Source: Ancylostoma caninum (taxonomy: Eukaryota; Nematoda; Chromadorea; Rhabditida; Ancylostomatidae). From it: 64,000 bases of DNA. The stretch covers positions 62,001 through 126,000 of the forward strand of contig JBAJFG010000108.1 of assembly GCA_037903475.1 (NCBI GenBank), in the 5' to 3' direction. Below the pieces are notes generated by a model that saw only the letters and a list, made by a program, of their open reading frames with translations, was not told the origin of the DNA and ran no database searches. How positions within the stretch are numbered: position 1 is the stretch's first letter; every line of letters starts with the position of its first letter. Shown here piece by piece: positions 21,638 through 34,378 of this stretch. Position numbers and translations under genes: made by a program.

Positions 21638-24600
21638 ATGCGAGCGCTCAGCAAGCTCGTCGTGGTTCTGTTGGTCGCCGCGAGCGACGCCGCTGTGTCG
21701 CGGCGCGACAAGCGACAAGTCGGTGAGATTTTTATTCATACTTGATCTAGTACTAACGATGTTCTGGGCACTACAAATCCTCTGAACGCAATATTGAAAT
21801 AATGAGCAATGCAGTAGTAACTTGTCACACTTTGCAGATGAGCCACATCTCTAGAAAACTCATGTTGATGGAGAGATAGTGGAAATGCCCCCCTCGTGGA
21901 TTGTTGTTCCGTCATCCTAGGCTCGAATGCACCATTTTGAACCTTTAACCAGGAAATAGCACTAAGCTGGTGTAGATGGGCGATGTAGAGAACAGTAATC
22001 AAAATTGCCTCGTTCAATAAGTCTCAGCCCCACTGCATCATTGGGATTAATCATGGTAAACGTGTTGACTTACCCAAAATTACCCTTCACCTAGGTCTGG
22101 ATGCTTTGTAGACAGCACCTCGGGTATATCTGTTAGCGCCAGTGTTAACGATTGCTAAATCTGGATGTTAGCACGTTTGCCCTGGGTAATCTGAATGATG
22201 CATGCAGCCTCAGACACCCATCAGTATGTTTGCCCACACGTAACATAGTCTATACCCAGTTGAGTTATGACTAACTGGCGTTGATAACACATGGGTAATT
22301 CCATGGATGTAGCAAGATTATCGGTCTATCCAGTGGTGCATTCTGGCTCTAATTTCGAAGGAGTTTGCTAGTGATTTATGTTTGCTGGATGTGCTTATCA
22401 GAATGGTTTTTGTCGCAAAGACACATCCCAGATTTTAGCTCAGTTACGCATCTTCAAATGTTAGCAAAAAAACAGACATTATTTTGGGCAAATACACTTC
22501 ACATCCACCTAAACAAGCTTATAAATGGATTTTTTCTGCACATATTTAAACCTTCCAACCTTCCTTTGAAAAATAACACCTCAAAGCATTCGTTAATTGT
22601 AAAAGCACCCCGTTGTTTCAGTGCCTCTCCTCGCCTCGTGCGGCATGTACACGACGTGCGCGCCTCCAGCAGTCTGCATGAGCGGTCAGTTTGTCTACCT
22701 TGTTCGCTGCGTTGTTTGATCCATTGCGACCACCGCTCACAGCACATGTTTCCGGACATATTTGTGCATCCGCACATCCCGATGTTTGCGCAGTGTTTCT
22801 CACTTCCGCGCCTTTGGACGAGTTCCGCACTCGCGCGATGCTCCGTGTGATCTTCCGAACGTCACCTCTGCGCTGACATATCCGGGGCCGCAGTTGATCG
22901 TGGATATTTGCTGGCAAAACGTTCGGAGATTGTGTGGTTGCGTATAGAACGCTGAAAAAAATAAAACGTCGAGACCAAGGGATTCACGAAAGCGAATAAA
23001 TTTAACATGCGAGAGATGTTGCTTGGCCACGTGTGAGAAAAAAGCCTTACCCATTTTTTTCGTCCCAGAGACTAACTACAAGTCGTATTCAGTTCAGAGC
23101 TTTCCAAAACGGTAAAAGCTTCTACATGCTTCCAGTCGAGTCTCTGGCGTTATCCATTTTCACTTTGAAAATTTGTATTAAAAATGGTGGTGAGACGGGG
23201 ATCATCCTACATCGGGGAAACGAAATTTCTGAGAGAATTTTTTCGCTAGAGTTTTATATAGTGTGTTCGTTCGAGGTGTTGAACGCGAAAATCATACCCT
23301 GTGCGCACCGTAATGGGATTTTTGTAGGGTTATGGTAAATGCGGTATCTCACAGAATCCCCTCAAGCTGAGAGGAACCTGGTAAAGCGTGTTCTCTTTCG
23401 TTTGGAAAAAAGTCTTATTTGTCTAATTCATACTTTTTAAGCGTAACTGTCACTTTGGTGGAGAAGGCGATAATTTTTCGCATTTTTGAATACAATAAAC
23501 ATATATTTTGAGTAAAAAAAATCATGTGGCTACAGTAGGACTAGCCTAGAAATTTGAAAGGAATTTGCGGATTCCGGCAGGAAAACGGCAGTTTCATGCA
23601 AATTGATGTTGACGATCTGGATCAGCATGTGGAATTACTCTTTTCAAAATTTGAGAGGACAAGATTACGGTGTCTATGAGTGCCGCCGCGTATCTCTAGC
23701 CGCTCTAGCCCCCTTACGGCGCTTTGTTTAATAGATTATTTGAGGTACCGTAGCCACCGTGTAACTCTGCAGAAAAGGGGTACAGTACGGAACGGTGCAG
23801 AGTTTCGGCGAAACATTTTTCCCAAAAAATTGGAGCCCCGGATATGGAGTAGTGTCGTAGAATGAATGGAGCACTCTGGTAGTTTCCAAATATTGCGTCA
23901 CCATTACTTTTCCGCTGGAGCAGCACTTTTTTTAATCACTAATGTCTCTGTGACTGTTTCATCTAAATTTAGGACATTGTCAGTGCATGCAGCCCTACGT
24001 CGCTGTCGAATCATCCTGTGTTTCAGCATATCCAAGGTACGTAAATTCAATACATTCTGGATATAATGCCGCGTGCACGCAACACAAATTCTTGCCTTAT
24101 TTTCATAAAAATGATCGTTCAGAGGGTATGTTTGGTGTGTCGATGACAAATGTGAGGTCTATTTTGCATGCTAAAGCCTGTTTTTTGAGGCGAATGCACC
24201 TGAAGAAAGTGTTGTACCTAGCCGTTTCTTTCAGCATCTTATGAAGATGTCTACAGGATGTTGTTTCTCCTGCTGAATGTGATTATAACGTTTTTTTCTG
24301 AGCCGTGATGTTCTTCCAAAACTTATATGTAGTACGCCCATAGTACTTGCCAGACTATGATGACTTAGTGTTGTAGACCGACATTATTTTTTACATTCTA
24401 AAATTACTCTAAGGTGGTAAATCGATGCTATATTTGTAATTTTCATATGGAAAATCCTATTCTCAAAGCTGTGATAAAGTCTAGAAGAAAAGTTACGGAA
24501 CGGTATGGTCAATAGTAACGCAACGAAAATTTTTTCCTGTATTAAAATCAATGTCGGTGTGTGAAGAACTAAACAGCAAACGGCACTGTAGCTCTCCTAC

Positions 24601-27600
24601 ATTCTTTTCAGAGCTCTCATTCTTTTCAGTTTATCTCTAAGCAGCATCATTTTGTTCTACACCCTTAATAACTTGTGTGTCTTTCAATATTCTTATCTAG
24701 CTCATTAGAATCTTATTTAGCTTATCAAATTACACCACTGTGCAAAGTTCCCCTAGATGTATAGCTGAATTCTGTCGGAAAATACTTCTACATCATCAAC
24801 ACTGTGCGTACAGTAATCCTACACCACTGCGCACCAATACAAAAATGATGTCACATCGATAAGGATCGGGAGTAAAAGTTTCGGAAAATTTGAGTGGCGA
24901 AAAACGGCTTAAAGGCAGCACCCACGGAAATTTTCGACGTCGAGATTTCGGTACAGTTCGAGGTAATCGGGTGCGTTTAACACTGTTATAATGCTGACAA
25001 CAGTCGAAACCTTCGAAATCTCTCTTTTCTGGAACCCCTCAATTCATCGGTTTCGAGCAGGTTGGGCCGAGTTGCGCGGCCTGATCGGTGTGGACCGATC
25101 CAAAAAAGCCGATATTGCTGCCTTTTCTGTCAGCTGTTTTGCGGGCAAGGAGGTTTTTGGCCATGTTTTGCGGGGTTCCTGAAGTTTATGAAAGAAACCA
25201 AACTTTGGAAAAGATAGCCTGACCAGTCAAGGTATGGCAGAAACACCAATGAATTCCAAAACAAAATTTGAGCAGTGAAAAAATTCGAAAACGCGTCACT
25301 GGCGAAGATCAACCATACAAGTAACGAAGCCAGCACATTTCTTGTGAAGTAACAAGTAAAAAAATTATCATGCTTAGTGATGCAGAAAAGGAAATTTAAG
25401 GACCAAGAAATAGCATTATAATAACAAGGAAAAATGGCTAATCACCAAATCATCGATCGAGCGCCCCCACGCTGATCCTGCTGATCCAGGATCTTGGACA
25501 TTTCACTAATTATATCTCAGAAACGTTTGAGTTTTGCGCGCTACTTCTTCGCCAAATTGTTAGAACTGTTGCTAAGGTTCAAAAGCAACCAAAACCTCAG
25601 ATATGAAAATTTCCGTGGGTGTTGCCTTTAAACAGATACGATCCGTATATGCGTCTGTTGTGTGTGAAACAGAACCCCACAGCTACATCGAGTTACCAAA
25701 TCGGGGAATGTCTGCACCTTACACATCATGAATAATCGGTTAGTGACGTGACGGTTTTGCTTAATTGAAAATCTCATGAACAAGGCGGAATAAAATTTCA
25801 CAAAAAGTGGCTAGAGACTTAAAAACTTATTAGATGGTCTATGTTCAGATTGATGTCTCCAGTGCTCACCTCCAGTATGGCGCTCACCTACTTGCAACCT
25901 CAACAGGTGAGGGTAAAAGTTATTATGAAACAATTGCCTATTCTTCAAATTGAACCAACAGTCGACTTTTACTGTTGAACGATGGGATGATAATGGAATT
26001 AAACCAGCATTTTTCAGGCTCTCCTTCACTATCCCACTCAACAACTGCAAGGTCCTTGATGCATTTCCCTTATTTTAACACCAGACTAAGTCTTGTCGCT
26101 ATTTTACGTGATAGTCTTTATTGGTGAACAAGTGAAGAGGATGTGAAAACCCAATCAGCTTATGTACACTTTTTAGTAGCTCCAGTTCCTCAACAGCCTG
26201 GCTTTTATCATCCTCCACAAGTAAGTTTTGTTTTAAGTTGGAAAAAAATCTGTACGGTTCTCTATTATCGTTTTCTGCTGAACAGTATAGTTAAATGCAA
26301 ACAAAAACTCATGCATTTCCTTTCGCAGTTTCGCCTTTTCCAGGATCGAAACTCGGAAAATCTTGAATAAGCCTTCGAGTTCGAAGTTCAGTCATTTGAA
26401 AAAAGCCCATTTTTGAATCTGTTTGAAATTTTGTCCAGAAAGAGAACGTCGCATGTTTTCAAATAAGTGTGGCACCTTATTAAATCATAGGAGAGAATGA
26501 CGTGGCTCATAGGATTAGTCCTTTCTAATCAATCGTTGACTCGTTTGAACGACAGATGATGCTCCGAAAACCATTTCACTTAATTCCCAGGCTTTCATCT
26601 AAGTTGAACGCTCAAAAGTGTGTGGGGACCACTCAAGATTAATTCCTGATTTTTGTATCAATGGACGGTATGCTTTTGTAGGCGAAGAAAGTTGTTTTTG
26701 GTGTTATGCAACTCTTTGCCCGAAGGTGACGATGAGGAAACTTTAAACAAAAAGAAAAAACTGCATGAGTTGATGTCGCGCCCATATTCAAATGGCACTT
26801 ACATGTTTGTTTTCCGTTTTAATAACATGAAATAGCTCGAAAGTTGAAAATATCGTTCTGACAATGAAAAGAGAGTATAACAGCTCATTAAATTATATTG
26901 TTGGAGAAGGCTATATTTCTATGAGAAAGCATAGGCCCTATGACGGCATGGCCGTGGCCAGCCACCTTCGGCCGACCAGATTTGGCCACCGACACATATA
27001 CTGTAGACACGGGTGTCACACAGAATTCTCTCAAATTTCGAAAATAGGGGTTAATCGGTGCGTTGAACACAAATATCATATTCATTTTGTACCAGAACTT
27101 TGCTGTGGGGAAATTACGGTAGGTGATGGAAAAAGTAGTTAATTACGGCGCCATGTAGCTAGCCCTTAGTGGCCACGAAAGCTCACCTTTGAAACTCGCC
27201 CAAACGTGGCCAGAATCGTCCGGAAAAAATTGGCTGGAACTTTGCATGGAGGGGTTATTTTTTAAATTTTCTTGTAAAATAAATGTGCACTAAAATCGCA
27301 TCAATTTCGCATAATAGCACCATTTTAGTAAGGTTACTGCAGTTGTACGGTAGGTATGGCATCTTACAGAACTTTCTGAAATTGCGTATAAGCGTTTACT
27401 TGAGGTGCCGACCATCAATGCCATCTTGCATGATGTTGCCGCTTTCCTGCTGAAATCACTATATTCTTCAAAATTCTGGTCGGCCAAAGGTGGCTGGCCG
27501 CGACAATGCTGGCATCAGAGCTCATGTATGAAATTTTTCTTCAGATGATTCCGAGAGCTAAAAATTTCAAATAACCAAGCTTAGGTCTTGAATCTATTTA

Positions 27601-30230
27601 TTTGTTTATTTATTTATTTATTTATGTATTCATTCGGTACGTTACAGCGAACGTGCTAGGTAAGTGAAAACATAACACAGACAATGAATTGGCTGTAGAA
27701 CCTAGAATTGAATCTCCCACACGCCGACTAGTGCCGGGCAGGCCCCGGAGGCTACTCGTCTTTTTTCAAAGATCGAATGGAGAGGAAAAGCATTAAGCCA
27801 GCGGAAAGGGAACTGTATCAATGTTGATCAAATTATCCAGGCTGTTGCTCCACCACCACCACCGCCACCGCCAACTCAGCAAGTGCAACCCCTCCCATTT
27901 CCACCAGAACCGCTTCCAGGTAGAGTCACTTCTCACGTGAATTCTGTCATTATTTATCCTAAGCGGTGGCGTCCGCAATTTTTTTTTACCGAAGGACACG
28001 GATACTAGAAAAGAAAACTGGTTTGGCAAAAATTTCTAACCACAAATATTGCATGAATTTCTGCGGATTCCTTCAATTATCTCGAGCAAAACATTCAGCA
28101 GTCACTGTGTTTTCAGTTATTCCACAAGAAAGCGAACCGTTACCGACGACCACACAACCAACAACAACCACCACAGCGCCAAGGTTCACTGGGTTAACCT
28201 TCAAGAATTGCATTTGTTTCAGTGAAAACCTAAAGTGCTCAGTGATATGGTGCATCCTTCAGGCTATTTGATGTCCCTTCAATCGCATATCCAGGCGATT
28301 TTTGCCAGCTGCCACAGACTGTTTGCGTTGGAGGAAGTGTCTGCATCGATGTGAGAATTTACTGAAATCATTTTTGTTTCGCTTTGGTATAAGACCACTG
28401 CTACAATCCGCGTGGAGTATAGCACCTTCTCAAAATCGAGCGACATTGATTCGGGTACACATGGATTTTGGATGGAGGATCAGTGGCATCGCTGCTAAAC
28501 GCCTCTATGATCACCTCTATAATCGATGCGTATCAAAATCACCTCTATAATCGATACGTATCAAAATCGAGGTCGCTTGAGCAGCAGCGATACACGGTTT
28601 TATAGACGACTGCTTCTGGAGCATAGCGATATCCTAAAGTTTCCGGACATACGCGTTCTTTACTGAAATTCTGGTTGAATTTTTGTCTTTTTATTTTAAT
28701 TTTTATCTTCTCTTATTTTAATTTTTAATTTTTAGAGTGGTTTCAGCAAATAAAAGAATACGAATTTCCAGAATATTTGCACTTGTCGCCGTGGTGAAGA
28801 ACCAGTGAATGGACAGTGTGAAAAAGTTGAGGTGAGTTCCTTTTCCTTGCCTTAAGGGCAAAAAAAAAGATGTCGAAAGAGCAAATTTCTATGGGAAATA
28901 TTTTGGAAACATGCCTACATGTCGATATGTATGTGGAAATCGGAATTATGCTTCCACACGACAATTTCCTGCAAAAATTAAAGCTCAGAATAAAATTTGT
29001 GGCCCAATAATCCTAGTACTAATAAATAATCTTACAGTATCACGTATATATCAAAAAGTACAGGGGGACTGCCACTTTTTCTGATAATTCCCCCTCCTCC
29101 CTTTTTGTGTTTTTTTTTTCAGTTTCTATTCAGAAAGCAGATTAGCTAACTATACATACATACTAGAGGAAATACCTTAAGGTTCCTCTCTTTACCGACA
29201 CCACAACAACAAGCATCCAGACGACGGCGGAAGCATTGACAACGAGCGCAACTCCACTCACGACAACTACCACAACTCAACCGACAACTACCACATCGAC
29301 CACGACGATGCCAACAACGACTACTGCAACGCAAACTGCTTCCTTTGCCACGGAAGCAGCCACTACGACAACAGCAGCTTCTACAACTGCTGAAGTAAGG
29401 TTTTCAGCAGTTTGGGTTGACACATCGTCTTCGCCGAAATCCAAACCTAAACTTTTTTCTTGCAATTTACGAGTAGTCATTTTCTATAGCGATGCTCGTG
29501 AAACACGTGTCGTTTAGAGAGCATAAATTTTCCATTTTTGGACCTTTAATATAGAAATTTCACCTTTAAAATGGAAATGGACGTAAATGGGTGATGTAAA
29601 GAACGACAAAGCAAATAATGTTTCCATGCACAGTGAACCTCCTTGTACCCTGGCCAGGTCACCTGTTGTGGTAATTTCGAAAAATGGCATTTCCTTCAGG
29701 TAACCACCTCGACTGTTCCATCCACCACGACCACAGCATATATTGGCAGGATAGACCAACTCCCGTAAGTTTTCGGTGTCACATCAGCAACTGCTGAGTT
29801 AAAGTCAATACCTCTCAATGCTAGGACATAGAAAATCCAAGAAGCACAATATAAGACTTCAAGAAGCTGTCCAAGAGAAACCCATAATTGCTAGTTGCTA
29901 GAGACAACAAATTTCGTCACTGTTCTACGAATTCCATTGAGTGAACCCTTGAAAAAAAAGTTGCAGTGCTCTTCCTGCAACTGAATCAAACGAATACTCC
30001 CTTTTAGGCAGGCGAGTCCCTATCGATGCGTGAGCTGTTGCCAACCTAACGCCCGTAACTGTCAACCTCAAGTGATCCGGATTGATCTCTCGGTGAGACC
30101 TCCTCTCCTGGAAACTTTTCATTAAGTAATCGCCTGCGTATTGCAGTACCCCATACCGAGTCGAGGATGTCTCAGCAGTCTCGACTGTCAGCGAGGATCC
30201 TTCTGTCGTCAAGGAGTTTGCCGTCGATAA
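21638..30230 (+). CDS. Secreted Pro/Thr-rich protein with EB-like cysteine module
   Basis: Exons 21638-21722, 26177-26220, 27841-27919, 28117-28183, 28263-28350, 28772-28831, 29182-29394, 29700-29764, 30008-30092 and 30147-30230 join in frame to 289 residues. Residues 1-20 form a signal peptide (MRALSKLVVVLLVAASDAAV), followed by a dibasic DKRQ site. Residues 29-70 are Pro/Gln-rich, with a run of eight prolines. Residues 92-141 carry a cysteine pattern typical of EB modules (CQLPQTVCVGGSVC, then CTCRRGEEPVNGQC). Residues 142-233 are a Thr-rich mucin-like spacer. The tail has CVSCCQPNARNC and CLSSLDCQRGSFCRQGVC. The Thr-rich exon uses a TTAAG acceptor. The first intron of 4.45 kb makes the link to the signal exon the least certain step, though its phase fits. 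A probable O-glycosylated surface or cuticle-associated protein; function unknown. Confidence 0.72.
22034..22206. mobile_element. Short MITE with TGCATCATT tips, copy 1
   Basis: The left end TGCATCATTGGGATTAATC with GGTAAACGTGTTGAC is mirrored by the right end GTTAGCACGTTTGCC...GGGTAATCTGAATGATGCA. Related copies lie at 40788-40932 and 45325-45440. It sits in the first intron of the EB-module gene. Confidence 0.6.
23165..23659 (+). repeat. Dispersed ~500-bp repeat, longest copy
   Basis: Its first half (GGTGTTGAACGCGAAAATCATA...CACCGTAAT...GGTATCTCACAGAA) recurs, diverged, at 27040-27375 and 35100-35240. Its last part (GGCAGGAAAACGGCAGTTTC...GATCAGCATGTGGAATTAC) recurs at 14190-14345 and 27400-27450. 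No coding potential is seen. Confidence 0.5.
23660..23738 (+). repeat. 79-bp near-identical dispersed repeat, copy 2
   Basis: Counterpart of 8714-8792 in inverted orientation, lying in the first intron of the EB-module gene. Both copies could encode a short YECRRVSLAALAPLRRF peptide, but no splice signals frame it. A small RNA gene, a transposon end or a conserved promoter block are all possible. Confidence 0.7.
24913..25627. mobile_element. 715-bp TTAA-flanked MITE (piggyBac-like ends)
   Basis: The terminal inverted repeats start AGGCAGCACCCACGG (left) and, read inward from the right, AGGCAACACCCACGG. They extend about 24 bp through GAAATTTTC with one mismatch. Both sides are bounded by TTAA (24909-24912 and 25628-25631), the target site of piggyBac elements. 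There is no transposase. It lies in the first intron of the EB-module gene. Confidence 0.72.
27040..27450. repeat. Dispersed ~500-bp repeat, diverged copy
   Basis: GTGCGTTGAACACAAATATCATATTCATTTTGTACC near 27058 is shared with 23272 and 35128. The block at 27400-27450, in inverted orientation, shares the CAGGAAA.CGGCA.CATCATGCAA words with the other copies. Intronic. Confidence 0.4.
27594..27785 (-). mobile_element. Retroposon 3' end with (TAAA)n tail
   Basis: On the minus strand a GC-richer segment (CCGGGGCCTGCCCGGCACTAG) runs into a unique stretch and then a tail of AATAAATAAATAAATAAA at 27596-27625. A short-tandem A-rich tail is typical of RTE-type LINEs and the SINEs they mobilise. Only the 3' end is present. 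It sits in the second intron of the EB-module gene. Confidence 0.4.
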
Positions 30231-30318
30231 CTCCGGGGAAACGAGGGCTTAGCGCCGGAATTTGTATTTGTATATCCGAAACAGTATTTCCTATCGAATG
30301 CGGTTATAAACGTTTAAG

Positions 30319-30324
30319 AATAAA
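30319..30324 (+). terminator. Candidate poly(A) signal AATAAA
   Basis: A canonical AATAAA lies 89 bases after the stop codon of the EB-module gene, a usual distance for a nematode 3' untranslated region. Confidence 0.5.
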
Positions 30325-30447
30325 CATTGCAAGCTTCTACAAGTCGTACAGCTTCTCGAGTTTTTATTGATCCACTCATGGAATCCAACAACGGTTGTCT
30401 ATGAAGGTGCCCGCTCTTGTCAGACTGGAGGATCGGGTGGGTGACTA

Positions 30448-30749
30448 TTCATACGAAAAGTAATTAACGAGGTCGTCTCGCACCTCGCTCGCACCTTGTT
30501 AAGAGCCAGCTATTTTCCTCTTAAATACACCCAAATCGATGATTCTGATTAGCTTGATTCTTAAATGAGTGCGACTAGCCATTTCATAGGCATAGAAGAA
30601 TCTAGAATTTTGCTACAAAAACTCGTATGCTTATTTTCAAGCGCTCAAACTCTAGTGACAGTCAAAGTACTCTCCATCTGATGTGTGGCACTTATAGATA
30701 TTTTTCCAGTCCTCAGAACAATTTCAACATTAATTACTTTTCGTATGAA
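30448..30749. mobile_element. 302-bp mariner-like deletion derivative
   Basis: Perfect 20-bp terminal inverted repeats TTCATACGAAAAGTAATTAA bound it. On the minus strand, next to the right end, a short frame reads NCSEDWKNIYKCHTSDGEYF and then stops. The W...KC...G.YF pattern resembles the extreme C-terminus of mariner transposases. I infer that the two ends survive with most of the transposase deleted. A clear TA target duplication is not visible. Confidence 0.65.
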
Positions 30750-33700
30750 AGGTCCCGCTCCCGGAGGATCTTATGGGATCCTTATATATGGGTTTGAATG
30801 GGGTGCACTGGTTTTTGTTTAGGAGCAAAACAAGGGCTGCAGTGCCGGCCCATCATTTTTGCATCACAGAAGTCCACCCGTCTGGTTGACCGCGCCACAT
30901 CACGCTCGCGTTGCAGCAGGGAAAAAAGACTGTGGTTGTAGGGCGTTGACGGTATTGATATTTCTCCTATTCCTTTCCTCGTCAGAATGAAAAGCAAGGC
31001 ACAAGAAACAACGAAGGAGGAGAAAGAATATGTGGAAAACATCAGGAAAACAGCAATACCGGCGACGCTCGACACCACAGCGCCGAGCGGCGTGTCTGCC
31101 GCCCCGCATGTGTGATGCGACGCAGCAGACCAGGTTTTCTGATGTGCAAAAATGATTGGCCGGCATCGTATGCATGAAATGGTAAATGACGTGCAATCAG
31201 CTGAAGTTTAAACCATAGCGAATCATCAGGATGAAAAAGAAACACGATTTTGTAATAAGTTCAATTTCCTTTGTTCTTTGAAGTTGGCCATCGTTTTACT
31301 TTTTTTCCGCTTATTCGTTATCAAATTATATCTAATACTATCTAGTTAATCCTCCACAATTTTATTCCTCAACCCAATGTATACAGGCAGTCACGAAAAA
31401 TTGCCCACGTCTAGCCAAGTTCAATGTTTCCATACTTATAAAACATTGTTTCAAATAGTTTGTAAAAGTTAACCCGCGCTTGATGTGTCTGGAATGAGGT
31501 GTGATGGTTCGACATGATTCCTTCGCCAATGGTGACGACAAATCGTTGCGAGCAGTGCAATGCGAATTCAAATTGTATGAGAATATCCCACGAGGTAGAG
31601 AACGCCGACACTAGCGATAGACTTTCGGCAAAAATTCGTTACACATACCGCGTTTACCGCTTACTACAAGGTCACAATTCAAATACTTTGTTGTTTCGAA
31701 AGTCTAGGAAATACTCTTTTCTAGAAGTCAAGGCTAGTAATAAGAAAAACATTCATTACATGGATATTTTACGAGGTTTGCCGTGTTTTACCTATTCACC
31801 AACTTCTGCTCATTTGACCCTGCCTTTGACCGACGAGGTAGGATTTATGATAACCCATCCAAACCAATGTCACTGGAATTACTCATGCTAACGTGTCAAC
31901 ATTCCACAATTTACCCATTACCTGACGCACAACAACACCTTAACCCATGCATGACGTTAATCACACCTAGCCACTACCCATGAGTAGTCCCATGGAATTT
32001 GAGATTACCCATCCTTACAATGATTCATCCGAGCTATGGCTAGCAAACCAATTTTCACATGCTACCAGGTTGTTGTCTATAGGGTAATCAATACACTAGC
32101 CACAGTTGATTTGCTTGGCTACGTTTCAGAAATCCCAACCCTGAGCTACGATGCATCACTGGAACGCTGGATAATACCACAAAAATGCGTATGATTGACT
32201 CTGGATAGCAGCTTGGTATGGAAAACGTAGCATACGGATAAACTACTTGACTCAGTCCCAGGTAAAGGAGAAATTTGGGTGCTTCAATACTTTTACCACG
32301 GGTGGCTTTCAATAATGCATCCGGAACCGAAATAGTAGTTTCTACCGCTTTTTTTGTATGCCTTCTACATTGACGCAAATTCTGCTTTTTTCACCCCCTG
32401 ACAAGTTTGATCATTCAGGAAAAATGAGTGGAACTGTATCACGGAGAGAAAGGCGAGGCTCACAGATTAGCAGAGCTGTCGTCAAACGGTGTGAGCGTTT
32501 TAGAGTTGAGAGAATGTCCTGGAGACGAGTTTATTTCAAGTTAAAGCAAGAGACCTGGATTATGAAGTACGGATCTTGCGCTTTACTCAGAGTCAACAAG
32601 GCTTGAATAAGGTAGGCTCAGCATTTGCAGCATCAGCAATCAGGATAATGCTTATTGGAATTCTCAGGTAACTCGGCATCACCCACCCCTAACCGGGAAT
32701 TCCTCTCTGAATTTTTCATATATCGCGTATTTTCGAAAGGATTAGCGGGTCTGTCTAGGAGGTTACACTCAGCGTCTGAAAGGCTTGGTTGTTTTCACCT
32801 GAATTCCTGGATAATTCCACTTCATTTTGCTGTTCTCCTCCTTCTTTCTTCCGAAACATGGAGGTAATCAACCAGCACAGAATCACTAGAGTTAGGTCTA
32901 GTTTTATATAATTAACAAGCTAAGACGAAGTGAAAGAAGTGGAGAGATCCGCGCTAACTCTATCTGTACTGGTACTCAGCAACGCGGCAATGGCGCGCTT
33001 CTCATGCCTCTGTCGCGGCTCACACCTCATAAACCGGAGCCGGATACATTACCGTCGCGAGAACTTGCCACCCCCGGTCTCGACACTTGTAATGGCCGCT
33101 AATTCGCAGCTCACTGAGGCGGTTTGCTACCACAGCCTGGTAATGCTTGTTGCCATCAAAACCCATGTCACACCTCATAATCGAACGACCTCGAATAAAA
33201 GCAGCGGCGACATTCCCAGCCGACCATTCGGGAATCGACACTCTTCCCGTGCCTGGGAATCTGCCTCAACGGCGCTTTTCTCGTAGCATTCACCTATCAT
33301 CGAACTGTTTTCCCAGTTGGCTTTCTGGGAATATTGCTTCTTCCTAAATGAGTTACTTTTCTCAGAAACCTGGACCAAGCGAATTATAATTATCTGCTGG
33401 CAATTGCTTTATTTTCGACAGAACTAGAGATCTAAGACTGTCTCACAGTGTGCTCTCTGGAAAATTTAGCTCATCCTGGAATTTACGATGGTTGGAATTG
33501 GAAATAGGAAATCCGAGGTGCTTTCACGTACATAGCTGTATTTGTAGCCTCCACAGCTTTTCGGTGTCGATCCTTATGACACTTGTGAAAGCTAAGTCCT
33601 GAGCAGTGCACAAAACGGACTATTGAGAAGAACTGGTTCAGTTCAAATAACGTTTCATCTATTCTTAAAAAATAATGTAAAAAAATTGGATTTTCCACCG

Positions 33701-34378
33701 AAATTCTCGAAAACCCCTACAGAAATTGCTCCTTCTCGTTAATTACCTTTGCCTTGATGGGTAGCATTGTGCTTCTTTACGATGTAAAACTCGGGCAAAT
33801 AAATTTGGAAAAGTAGTCCAAAAAGTGGAGAGGCGGCCGATTTGTCCATTAGTTAGGTCAATCTCTTTTCCATTCTAGCATTACATCATTTTTACAACAT
33901 CTCATTTGCACCGTTTCCACATCTTTTCTCATTTTTATTTTTTTTACATTTTTTCAAGACTTTTTTAAAATTTGAAACTAATTTAAGAAAACCAAACGAA
34001 ATCACATCTTTTCCATATCGAAACATTTTCTACACCCTACTAACGCATGATTCCTAGGTTATCTTCGAGTTCCTTCACCTTCACCAAAAATTTTGTCTTC
34101 TGAGAGTAGTACCACAATGATCCGATTTCCGACAGCTACTCCATTCTGCTTTCCAGTGTTGCTCCAATTTTGTAGCCTGAGGCCTTTTTCAGTTGGAAAA
34201 AAGTTTTTTCTTCCTAATTTCTTGGAATTCGTAGAAATAAGAACATTTGCATAAGTTAAACTACATCTGCTGTCTGAAGTGTCCGTTCTAAGCGATTTTC
34301 CTTTTGACCTCTGTCCGCCTCATTCAAAACCTCGTTTGTTTGGAATGTACCATGCATAAATTCTTCTGCTTTCAGAGA
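30750..34378. other. Intergenic, no supported gene
   Basis: Short frames only. 30782-31245 (minus) and 32930-33290 (both strands) are GC-richer and open in several frames at once, which looks like repeat-derived sequence rather than exons. 31830-32020 contains ATTACCCAT words like those of the TGCATCATT MITE family. 33870-34020 is very T-rich. A strong acceptor at 34366-34375 closes the region. Confidence 0.4.

Noticed and set aside
30782..31245. Minus-strand hydrophobic frame MVSSVAGIAVFLMFSTYSF, considered as a cuticle-collagen N-terminus
   Set aside because: No Gly-X-Y repeats follow and the expected collagen N-terminal motif is absent; several overlapping frames are equally open.
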